The notes below the pieces were generated by a model. It searched no databases and was not told where the DNA came from. It saw nothing but the letters and a program-made list of their open reading frames with translations. A program made the translations under genes and the position numbers. DNA of 64,000 bases from Rhabdophis nuchalis (lineage: Eukaryota > Chordata > Lepidosauria > Squamata > Natricidae): contig CM077652.1 in the NCBI GenBank assembly GCA_039707465.1, positions 38,515,118 through 38,579,117 of the forward strand, read 5' to 3'. How positions within the stretch are numbered: position 1 is the stretch's first letter; each line of letters begins with the position of its first letter. Of the stretch, positions 1 to 9,900 are shown one piece after another.

Positions 1-264
1 TTCGTACCATCACGGATCTGCGCCTCTTAAGGCGGACACTTAAAACTTATTTCTTCCATCTGACTGGCCTGACATAGACAGATAAAGGAGTAATTTTAAT
101 TGGATTTTAATAATTTTAAATTATTTTAGCACAGAGTCATTATTTAATTCTATTTTATACTTTTGTACTTGTTGTGGGTTTTATCTTTTCTGTGCACCGC
201 CCTGAGTCCCATCTGGGAGAATAGAGCGGTGTATAAATTCGAAATAACCTAAACTAAACCAAAC
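1..264 (+). mobile_element. L2-group LINE, 3' end fragment
   Basis: The first 75 bases encode the end of the reverse-transcriptase ORF (frame ending near HLTGLT then a stop at about 75). They match the 3' end of the better preserved copies at 5.9-7.7 kb and 51.7-55.2 kb. The 3' UTR ends with the family hallmark, a CACCGCCCTGAGTCCC block followed by GCGGTGTATAAATTC and an A-rich tail. The tail stops about 25 bp before the NOXO1 exon, so this copy sits right against the splice acceptor tract. The left part is cut by the window edge. Confidence 0.85.
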
Positions 265-289
265 CCTTCTTCTTCCCTTCTCCTGCCAG

Positions 290-407
290 GGATGCTCTAT
301 TATGCCACCCAGGCTTACAGAGCCAAGCAAGCAGATGAACTCTCCCTCGAGTTTGGGATTGTGGTGGAAGTGCTGGAGAAAACCGACAGTGGCTGGTGGC
401 TGGTTTG
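290..407 (+). CDS. NOXO1: NOXO1 penultimate exon, start of second SH3 domain
   Basis: NADPH oxidase organizer 1 is the p47phox-like adaptor that tethers the activator NOXA1 to NOX1/p22phox at the membrane. A CTTCTCCTGCCAG acceptor precedes base 290 and a GTAAGC donor follows base 407. The exon enters with two bases of a split codon and reads MLYYATQAYRAKQADELSLE, then a GIVVEVLEKTDSGWWLV strand. This is the front of an SH3 domain (ALYDY-like motif, acidic RT loop, tandem Trp). It leaves with TG of a Trp codon. The PX domain and first SH3 must lie left of the window. Identification rests on the next exon and on the neighbouring TBL3. Confidence 0.85.
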
Positions 408-664
408 GTAAGCCAGGAGGTGGGCTGGGCTGTGGGGGAGGAACTCAGTTTGAGGACAACCCATAGGCATAAATTATTTCCCAAAGGTAGAAATTTTGCA
501 AGAGAGTTAATATTAGGGCATTGCCGTTAAAGAAGAAACCAGCTTTTATTGGAAGAGATGGGGGATCTCCATCTCCCCTCAATGCCCTAGATCCAGTTCT
601 GTAGTTGTTGAGAAGCAGCAAACTTAAGACTCCAGCAAAAAGGAATTCCCTGTATTGGGTTAGT

Positions 665-778
665 CAGGGGTCTGCAAAGCTGGCTCTTTTAAGACTGGTG
701 GACTTCAGCCAAGCTGACTAGGGAATTCTGAGAGTTGAAGTCCACCAGTCTTAAAAGAGCCAGCTTTGCAGACCCCTG
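665..778. mobile_element. Fold-back hAT-like MITE (CAGGGGTCTGCAAAG family), copy 1
   Basis: A near-perfect palindrome of 114 bp inside the NOXO1 intron. The arms begin CAGGGGTCTGCAAAGCTGG and the right end is the reverse complement. The arms extend about 43 bp each with a central GCCAAGCTGACTAGGGAA spacer. Flanks GGTTAGTC (658-665, overlapping the first base) and GGTTAGGC (779-786) look like an imperfect 8-bp duplication, the length made by hAT transposases. A second copy is at 49604-49690. Confidence 0.8.
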
Positions 779-860
779 GGTTAGGCTAGTCAAGCAGACC
801 TTGTCACGGTGCTGAAGTGATGCCCTCTCCTCCTGACCTGTCCCCCTTTTGGCTTTGCAG

Positions 861-1500
861 GTACAATGGAGCCACAGGCATTGTTCCCTCCCTGTTTCTC
901 CAGCCATACAGAAACCCATTGAGCAAATTCCTGGCTCTTGCCTCTCCCTCCTTAGGCAGCTCCTTGTCAAGCCTCACCGAAAACCCCAGTCTCAGCAGCA
1001 AGAATTGCACAGCACAGCAAAAGGGGAACCAGGGTTATCTCAGCCAGAAGACCCAAAAGCAAGAAGCCGGCTCACTCGAGGGCAAGGGCCTGCGTTCTCC
1101 AAGTATAAGTTCCACCTCAGGCAATTCCAGTCCAGCCTCTGGGAAAGAGAGTTGGTCCAGCAGCTCCGGGAACGTGAGTGAAGACGGATTCTGCGGTCCC
1201 TGTGATCCTGAGGGCCACATTGTCCTCACAGAGATCCAGGAATCTAGCAACCCAGGAAGCGCCTCCTTAAGCCAGCGGCAGAACAATGCGGGCTCTGAAG
1301 AGGAATCTTCTGGAGACCCCATCCGTTTGCTTCCTTCCTTTGGTATGGGCTCCTTGCCCAGAGGGCCCCTTGTGCCCCCACGCCCCTCCCCTGGTGAAAT
1401 CCTCCAGAAATGCAGCAGCCTCACAAGAAGGGCTCTGCAGAGATCGCTGGAGCAGCCCAGCCGGTCCCCAGCTGTGGAAAACACAGAAGGGGCCACCTGA
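861..1500 (+). CDS. NOXO1: NOXO1 last exon: end of SH3 domain and C-terminal proline-rich tail
   Basis: The acceptor is TTTTGGCTTTGCAG at 847-860. Joining to the previous exon completes Trp and reads YNGATGIVPSLFLQPYRNP, the last strands of an SH3 domain including the conserved G-x-x-P-S-x-[YF]-[LV] motif. About 130 Ser/Gly-rich, low-complexity residues follow. Then comes a proline-rich segment PPRPSPGEIL and TRRALQRS, which corresponds to the known NOXO1 C-terminal tail (RPSPG plus TRRAL). In the human protein this segment binds NOXA1 SH3 and takes part in autoinhibition. The stop is TGA at 1498-1500. The gene is convergent with TBL3, about 2.3 kb apart. No frameshift is seen in this exon. 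Confidence 0.88.
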
Positions 1501-2230
1501 CATCATTGGACTCCGAGGGTTGGAAGGAATCACTCAGTTCCTTATGCAGGGTTAGAATTGAGGTGTCGTTCCAGTCAGACTGAAGTGGCTCAAGGGATGA
1601 TGCTCTTCCAGAGGGACACACCTCCATTTTCCTAGAGACCAAGCTGAAAGCGCCACTTTTAGAGCTTTCATCTTGGAGCCAATCTCTTGGAAGGGAACGC
1701 AGGGGACATTTTTCACCAGGTTGAGATGCCATTTGGCCATGCTGGTTGGACAGATACATATCCGTGTGGAGCACTGAGAATATTTTGTGAAGGATTTAAG
1801 CCAATCCTGCCTGAACAAGAGACAGGCAGGTAGAATTGAGGCCTGCCTGACCATTTGAAGCTCTAGAAGTCCTACCTTCTACTTAACTATCAACACCCAT
1901 GAGTTGTTGACTGCTATATCCAAATTGGGGTCTATAGTAGATATATTTATTTAATAATATCATATACTGAAATGGATGCATTTTAATACTTTTAGTATTG
2001 CTTACTTATTAATGTATTTTAACATTTTAGTAACTGATTTCTATGTAGAGGCTTGAGTATATATGTATATTTAGATGTGTAGAAATATGAATTAATATGC
2101 TGTACTTTCACATTCCAAGCAATCTGCCTGTAAAAAATAAATTTTTATTTTTATTTTTAATTATGTAACTAATATGTTGTTCTTTCCAATTGCAAGCAAT
2201 TTGCCTGTGAAAAATAAAATTACTTAGTTT
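1501..2230 (+). other. NOXO1: NOXO1 3' UTR with two AATAAA signals
   Basis: No coding sequence is seen here. AATAAA hexamers occur at 2136-2141 and 2213-2218. Each lies at the end of a related block (AAGCAATCTGCCTGTAAAAA and AAGCAATTTGCCTGTGAAAA), so the polyadenylation region looks locally duplicated with a period of about 77 bp. The 3' end of the mRNA is inferred to use one of these. Confidence 0.6.
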
Positions 2231-2520
2231 GCAATTTCTTTGGAAAGTCTCTTCCCATTTTTTACAAAAAGTTCAATATGTTGCATTTCACGGAACTTTT
2301 CCTTACTTCTCTCATTTGCAGAATAAAAATTCCTGTTATGGGGAGCAACATTATCCACTCATAAACAGCAACAGGCTGTGTATTAAATTTGGAAATTAAT
2401 GCGTAACTCACTGCTAGACAACTAAATTTAAATAAACAAATAAAGCACATTAAGACAAGCTGGGTTGATAATTTTCTATTCATTTCTTAAATTTCTTAAA
2501 TTCACTACATCTCACTACAA

Positions 2521-2739
2521 CAGCGGTTCTCAACTTGTGGGTTGGGACCCCTTTGGGGGTCGAATGACCCTTTCCCAGGGGCTCGCCTAAGACCATCGGA
2601 AAATACTTATTTTGATAGTCGTAGGAACCTGCTCAGTCGGAGGAGGTGTGGTCATCATTTAAATAACTCAGTCTCTAAGGCTAATGGACAAAGTTAACCC
2701 ATGATTGGATTCCCTGAGCAGCGCACAGGAGAACCACTG
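2521..2739. mobile_element. SPIN-like hAT MITE with perfect 8-bp target duplication
   Basis: The element starts CAGCGGTTCTCAACTTGTGG and ends GGAGAACCACTG, with the GGGACCCCTTTGGGGGTCG block typical of the SPIN/URR1 group of hAT elements. The flanking 8 bp are identical: CACTACAA at 2513-2520 and 2740-2747. It is a short non-autonomous copy with no transposase sequence. Confidence 0.85.
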
Positions 2740-2747
2740 CACTACAA

Positions 2748-3690
2748 GTTGATTCTGGCCATCTTACAAGGTTGAAGTCTTCTATACTGTAAAAATACTA
2801 CCCAGATAATCATGGGCACTAGAGCCACTGAATTTGATGGGATAAGTCTGGCAGCTCTGCTGTGATGGTTTACAATCTGTGTGGTGGGTAGTACTCCTCC
2901 TTACTCTGCTCTCTCATCTTAATGTCCAGCAGTTTTCATGTTTGTAAGCTGCCAAGAGGGAGGGACATAAATCTAATACATCGATAAATAAAGCAGCCCT
3001 TTGAGGTAGTCCAGATCAGCAAACAGACTCTGGAAGGACTATTGGAACGCTCCTTTATTGCAAAAGGGTGTAATAATGGAATTATTGAAAGCCTGAGCAT
3101 GATGCTCCCTCCCCACCCACTTCTTATAGCAATGAGAATCCAAGTGAGGAATCTTGAGTTTCTTCCTGACTTCATCCTGTTTTGGGACTGAGCTGGTGTT
3201 AAGCTAAAGGTTGCTGCATCCCTACTCTGAGGCACTCTGCAAGCTCTTCTTCATCACAGCTGCGAGAGATGGGAGCAGGTACAGCAAGACAAACCCCTTC
3301 GCCTGCATCCCCACCTGCTTCATCCTGCCCAAAACCTACAACCCTCCCTGAGGACAAATTAGACCAGCAGAGGCTTAGCTGTCCTGGCTCTCCAAACGAT
3401 CCTTCCTGCCTTTATGGCCGTGACATCTTCTTGCAGAAGCGAGACCTGATTCATGCACTCTGCTGGATGGTTGGTTGGTTTGGTTTAGCCTTCACATTTT
3501 GTTCCAACTGTATCATCTGTGGTTTGTTCAAGAGCAACCAGGGCTCAGCAAGCTTGCTTAACTAAGCCAGGCCGTCCCAAAAGGTGGCTGTGAAACTATG
3601 TAGATTAATTCATCAGTATTGTTAAGGAATTAAGTGTATTATTTTTTTAAGACATTGGGGTGGAGAACTTGTATGGCCCAGCAAATGAGA
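2748..3690. other. NOXO1-TBL3 intergenic stretch, no recognised gene
   Basis: This stretch lies between two convergent genes. A 98-codon open frame at 3269-3565 (+) has no recognisable domain and no supporting splice or promoter context, so I do not call it a gene. The rest is unique-looking sequence without a repeat I recognise. Confidence 0.4.
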
Positions 3691-3696
3691 GACAAG

Positions 3697-3804
3697 TTTA
3701 TTTATACAAATAAGCATGTATTTATTATATAAAGCATTCTTTAAAACATTGTTGGTGAGGGAGTGTCAAACTGTAGACAAGTACTGGCAGATGAACTTCA
3801 GCCG
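3697..3804 (-). other. TBL3: TBL3 3' UTR and polyadenylation signals
   Basis: Directly after the TBL3 stop codon on the minus strand come about 108 bases of 3' UTR. AATAAA signals appear on the minus strand at 3721-3726 and 3697-3702. The 3' UTR is inferred to be very short. Confidence 0.6.
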
Positions 3805-3920
3805 TCATGTCTCCATCTCTTCGTCCCACCTGGGAGCCTCAGCCAGCCTCATGTTTTGCCACATGAAATCGAGGAACATGGAGGCCTGGAGTAGCCGGCC
3901 CAGCCTCTGGAAGTGGCGTT
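3805..3920 (-). CDS. TBL3: TBL3 exon 22 (last, with stop codon)
   Basis: 116 nt. Acceptor CTTTGCAG-type (TTCTTTGCAG context ending CTTTGCAG). Reads [20 protein letters not shown] then [18 protein letters not shown] and TGA at 3805-3807. The ERHFQRLxRxLQAxxFLDFxW motif is the conserved end of the Utp13 domain. The extreme C-terminus differs from mammals in sequence but not in length. Confidence 0.93.
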
Positions 3921-6900
3921 CTGCAAAGAGGACAAAGGGAATGGAAACTAAGCAGGCAGGCAAGGGCAGCTGTTACCTGCTCAGCCTGACTGGAAGTTGG
4001 TGGCTTTTAAGGCTGGGAGTAAATTTATCATGTTCTTGCATGGGAAGATTCCTTCCCTCTCCTTTGATACCATGCAACGAAAGGCAATCTCAGGTGTAAT
4101 GATCTCAGTGGTGGCGGCATTAAGGAGGCTTGGCTACCTCCATGAGGGACAAGAGGTAGGAAATGTGGCTGCCAGATGACAGTCCAGTCTTTTCTTGAAA
4201 AGCTTCCAGTGATGAAGCTCCCACAACTTCTGAAGGCAACTTGTCCCATGGGTTGATTGTTTTCCCTGTCAAAAAATTTCTCATTTCCAGATTGAATCTC
4301 TCCTTGATTAGTTTCCATCCATTATTCCTTGTCTGGCCTTCGTGTGCTTTGGAAAATAGCTTGATGCCCCCTCCTCTCTGTGGCAGCCCCTCAAATATTG
4401 GAACACTGCTCTCCCCTGGTCCTTCTCTTATTATTATTTATTTATTTTATTAGATTTCTAGACCGCCCCCTCTCCCCGAGGGGACTCGGGGCGGTGTACA
4501 GGTAAAAAATTAAAAAGAGACATCAACATTACATATAAACTAAAATCCAATTAAATAATCCCCTGTACAAATTTATAAAAATTAAAAACTTGACCTTAAA
4601 ACCTAATCACTTAATTTAAAATTACAAACTGAGGCGGGAAGCATGGAATTAGCCCAGGCCGGCTAGTTGAAACAGTTGGGTTTTGAGTTTCTGGCGGAAG
4701 GAGCGGAGGTCCGTGGTCGTTCTAATGTCAGGGGGAAGGTCATTCCAGAGGGTCGGGCCCATCACAGAGAAGGCCCTTCCCCTGGGCGTCGCCCGCTGGC
4801 ATTGCCTAGTGGACGGCACCCGGAGAAGTCGCTCACTGTGACAGCGAATCGGCCGAAGGGATGTATGGGGCAGGATACGATCCCGCAAATAACTAGGTCC
4901 TGTGCCATGGAGCGCTTTGAAGATAATAACCAACACCTTGAAACGCACCCGAAAGGCCACAGGCAGCCAGTGTAGCCCGCGCAGGAGAGGTGTTACGTGG
5001 GAGTATCTAGTGACTCCCAGAACTGCCCACGCGGCCGCATTCTGGACCAGCTGTAGCCTTCGGATGCATCTCAAGGGGAGCCCCATGTAGAGCGTTACAG
5101 TAGTCTAGCATGAGTGACTGTGCGAAGGGCGTCCCGGTCCAATAGGGGACGCAACTGGCGCACCAGGCAAACCTGGTGAAACGCCCCCCTTGCCACGGCT
5201 GTCACATGGTCATCCATTGACAGCCGGGCATCTAGGAGGATGCCCAAGTTGCGAGCCCGATCCACGGGGGCCAGATATTCGCCCCCAATGGCCAGTGATG
5301 GAATCAGCTGGTTGAACCGGGGCGCCAGTAGCCACAGCCACTCAGTCTTGGACGGGTTGAGCTTGAGTCTGTTACTTCCCATCCAGATCCGCACGGCTTC
5401 CAGACACCGGGACATCACTTCGACGGCATCGTTGGGGTGGTTTGGGGTAGAGATGTACAGCTGGGTGTCATCCGCATACAGATGGTAATCTACCCCAAAC
5501 CCACGTATGATCTCGCCCAGCGGCTTCATATATGCATTAAACAGGAGAGGCAAGAGGACCGACCCCTGCGGCACCCCACAAGTGAGAGGCCTCGAGGTCG
5601 ACCTCTGCCCCCCTGCCAATACAAATTGCACTCGACCGGAGAGGTAGGAGGAGAACCACCGCAAAACGGTGCCCCTCACCCCCAACCCCTCCAGTCGATG
5701 CAAATAGGATACCATGGTCGATGGTATCAAAAGCCGCCGAGAGGTCTAATAGGACCAGGATGAAGGAACAACCCCCATCTCTGGCCCTCCAGAGATCATC
5801 CACCAACGCGACCAATGCCGTCTCCGTGCTGTGGCCGGGCCGGAAGCCGGACTGGCGCGGGTCCAGATAATCAATTTCCTCTTCCCTAGACTAGTCATAC
5901 AAAACTATTTTAAAGAGAGTGGCAGAGTTAACTTTGTTGCTCCTGATGACATGGACAGGTTGTTGAGGCGGCTGAATGCTACCACGTTTATTGGACCCGT
6001 GTCCCTCCTGGTTGGTACTGGCCTCCTGGGAGGTGACACGTGGCTGGCTCCAGGCGATAGTGAACACTTCCTTGAGTGAGGGGTTTCTGCCGGCTGCCTT
6101 GAAAGAGGCGGTTGTGAGACCCCTCCTCAAGAAGCCTTCCCTAGACCCAGCATTGTTGTTAAATTATCGTCCGGTCTCCAACCTTCACTTTTTGGCGAAG
6201 GTTGTTGAGAGTGTGGTAGCACAACAGATCCCTCGACACCTGGAGGAATCTGTCTATCTGGACCCGCGCCAGTCCGGCTTCCGGCCCGGGCACAGCACGG
6301 AGACGGCATTGGTCGCGCTGGTGGATGATCTCTGGAGGGCTCGGGATAGAGGTTGCTCCTCTATCCTGGTCCTGTTAGATCTCTCAGCGGCTTTTGATAC
6401 CATCGACCATGGTATCCTATTGCACCGACTGGAGGGGTTAAGAGTGGGAGGCACCGTGTTGCGGTGGTTCTCCTCCTTCCTCTCAGGTCGGTTGCAATTT
6501 GTGTTGGCAGGGGGGCAGAGGTCGACGTTGAGGCCCCTCACCTGTGGGGTGCCCCAGGGGTCGGTCCTCTCGCCCCTCCTGTTCAACACCTATATGAAGC
6601 CGCTGGGCGAGATCATCCGCGGTTGTGGGGTGGAGTACCATCTGTATGCTGATGATACTCAGCTATACATATCCACCCCCAACCATCCCAGTGATGCCGT
6701 TGAAGTGATGACCTGGTGTTTGGAGGCCGCGCGGGTCTGGATGGGGAGTAACAAACTCAGACTCAACCCATCCAAGACCGAGTGGCTGTGGTTTCCGGCG
6801 CCCCGGCATAGCCAGCTGACTCCAACGCTGGCCATCGGGGGCGAGTCATTAGCCCCCATGGAGAGGGCTCGCAACTTAGGCGTCCTCCTGGACTCACGGC

Positions 6901-9900
6901 TCTCCTTGGACGACCATGTGACGGCCGTGACCAGGGGGGCGTTTTACCAGGTTCGCCTGGTCCGCCAGTTGCGCCCTTTCCTTGACAGGGCCGCCCTCCG
7001 CACAGTCACTCAAGCACTTGTTACGTCCCGCCTAGACTATTGTAACGCTCCCTACATGGGGCTTCCCTTGAGGTGCACTCGGAGGCTCCAGCTGGTCCAG
7101 AACGCGGCCGCGTGGGGGATTTTGGGAGCCTCACGGTGCTCCCACGTAACACCTCTCCTGCGCGAGCTGCACTGGCTACCGGTGGCCTTCCGGGTGCGCT
7201 TCAAGGTGTTGGTGACCATCTTTAAGATGCTCCATGGCATAGAGCCTAGTTATTTGCAGAACCGTGTCCTACCACATACCTCCCTTCGACCAGTCCGCTC
7301 CCACAAAGTGGGCCTCCTCAGGGTGCCGTCAGCTGGTCAATGCTGGCTGGTGACGCCCAGGGGAAGAGCCTTCTCTGTGGCGGGTCCAACCCTCTGGAAT
7401 GACCTACCCCCCGAACTTCGTACCATCACGGACCTTCGCCTTTTCCGCTGCTCATTAAAAACGCATTTGTTCCATCTCGCTGGCCTTGCTTAGAGTTAGT
7501 TTATGCCTATATTTTAATCTAGATTTTAACATTGGATTTTTAAGGGTTTCTATTTTTAGAGTTGGGTTTTTAAATTAATTGTTTTTTAGCACAGGCTAAA
7601 TTGTTTAATTTTAGTTTTAACCTTTGTAGAATTTTGTATTGTCTGTATTTTTAGATCTTTAAATTCCTGTGCGCCGCCCTGGGTCCCTTTCGGGAGATAG
7701 GGCGGGATAGAAATCTAATAAAATAAATAAATAAATAAACCGCTCCATGAAATATTTACAGTCCATCCAACAGCTGAAGAAACTGGGACCTAAATATGTG
7801 GGGCCATTCCCCATTGTTAAGGTAATGAATCCACCTACTGTGCAATGGTGTTGCCTAAGAATCCCAGCATATTCACCTGGGTTTCACTGCAGCTTGTTGA
7901 ACCCTGAAAACTGTGTCGCCTCTTCGCCCTGCACCTGACGCCCCTCCTGGGCCCATTTTAATGGAAGGAGAGAGCAGCATTTTGAAAGGAAGGAAATGCT
8001 GGATTGAAGGAAACCTAGAGGCACGGCCCAACACCTGGCTGCATGCGGGGAAACATTTTCCCTCTGCACAGTGCGAACGGGTGGGGGCTCAACATGTCTG
8101 AGCTCCTAAACTCCTCCAAAAGTTTCACCTGAAAACCCTGAATGTGTCAATGTCTGTGCTGAGGTGTTATTTGGTTCTAGGTGTGTATTTTGTGTTTTTC
8201 TTTCCTGTAGGGTTAAAGCCCTGGGACAGGAGGGGGGAAGGGGGCACAATGTCAGCCTCCTTCTTTGACATCCCGGCTGGATTACTGTAACGCTCTCTAC
8301 ATGGGGCTCCCCTTGAGGTGCACTCGAAGGCTACAGTTAGTACAGAATGCGGCCGCGCGGGTGATTATGGGCGCCTCAAGGCAAACCCACGTAACACCTC
8401 TCCTGCGCGAGCTGCACTGGCTGCCTGTGGCCTTTCGAGTGCGCTTCAAGGTGTTGACGGCCATCTTTAAATCGCTCCATGGCTCGGGGCCTAGCTATAT
8501 ACGAGACCGCCTCCTGCCCCATACATCCCTTTGTCCGATCCGCTCCCACAGAGAGGGTCTTCTCCGGGTGCCGTCGGCTGGCCAATGCCAGTTGGCGACA
8601 CCCAGGGGAAGGGCCTTCTCTGTGGCGGGCCTGGCCCTCTGGAACGACCTACCTTCGCACTATCTCGGATCTCCGCCTCTTCCGCCAACGTCTTAAGACG
8701 TATTTATTCCAACAAGCCGGCCTAGGATAGCCCCCCGTTTCTGACTTTTTAAAAATAAATTATAATTTGGTAAGGTTTTAACATGGGTTTTAGCACGGGT
8801 TTAATTAATTTAATATATTTTAATTGATGTATATATTGTATTTTGTGGTTTTAAATAATGCCTGTGCGCCGCCCTGGGTCCTAACAAGGAGAAGGGCGGG
8901 GTATAAATTTAATAAAATAAAATAAAATAAATTGTCCCACATGGATTGTTTGCTTCAGACAATGCAAGGTACCCAAATGTCAGGCCCCACTTTGAAGATG
9001 AGCCACGATGTGATGCTCAGACCTGCAGGCCAATCAGAGTTGTGCTTGTGATAAGGCTATCACTAAACATTGAGCCTGAGCACACAAGAAGAACTTGTGT
9101 GCATTTCCCAAAATATCAAATGTTCCTTTCGACTGTTAAAGTCAAAGCCGTTTCATGCTGTTTAAGAGCAGATTCCTTGGGGAAACAAGGACCATCACTT
9201 ACGGAGGAAGTTGGAAAAAGAGCCACTTGCCTGTGTATGGCAGGAGAGACTCCACTGCAGTTTTGATCCCTTCATACTTCAAGAGATCCTCTGGATTCTC
9301 ATGCTTGAGGAGGCTCTCCACCACTGCCTGGGCCTCGTGGCAGTTCCGTGTGTTGGTGTTCCACGTGATGGAAAACTTCAAAACTGCCTCTTGGGGGAAA
9401 AAAGCACAAGGAAGACACATTAGGAATGAGGGCCTGCTGAGTTCCTACCTGCCCCGTTGTGAGATTAAGTGCTTCCTATCTACCTGCTTTATCAAACAAA
9501 CAAGCAAACAAGCAAACATGGCCAGTTAATTCACACAAGATGACTCCAGGCAGCTTCCCATATGAACATTTTACCATGTAATAACCCATAAACTTACCAT
9601 TCCACTGTTCAGCCCCCATGAGAGCAACCACACAATCACACAAGCCACCTTATTGGCTCCATGTCTTCAGGGCTTTCCAGAAAAGAAGTTTGGGGGGAGG
9701 GGGGGAATCTCCAGGGAGATTCCCCCCCCCCCGCCCCTCCTGTTCAACACCTATATGAAGCTGCTGGGCGAGATCATCCGTGGTTTTGGGGTGGAGTACC
9801 ATCAATACGCTGATGATACTCAGTTGTACATCTCTACCCCTAACCACCCCAACGATGCCGTTGAAGGGATGTCCCAATGTTTGGAGGCCGTAAGGGTCTG

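Noticed and set aside
3269..3565. 98-codon plus-strand frame between NOXO1 and TBL3
   Set aside because: No recognisable domain, no promoter or splice context. Could be chance.
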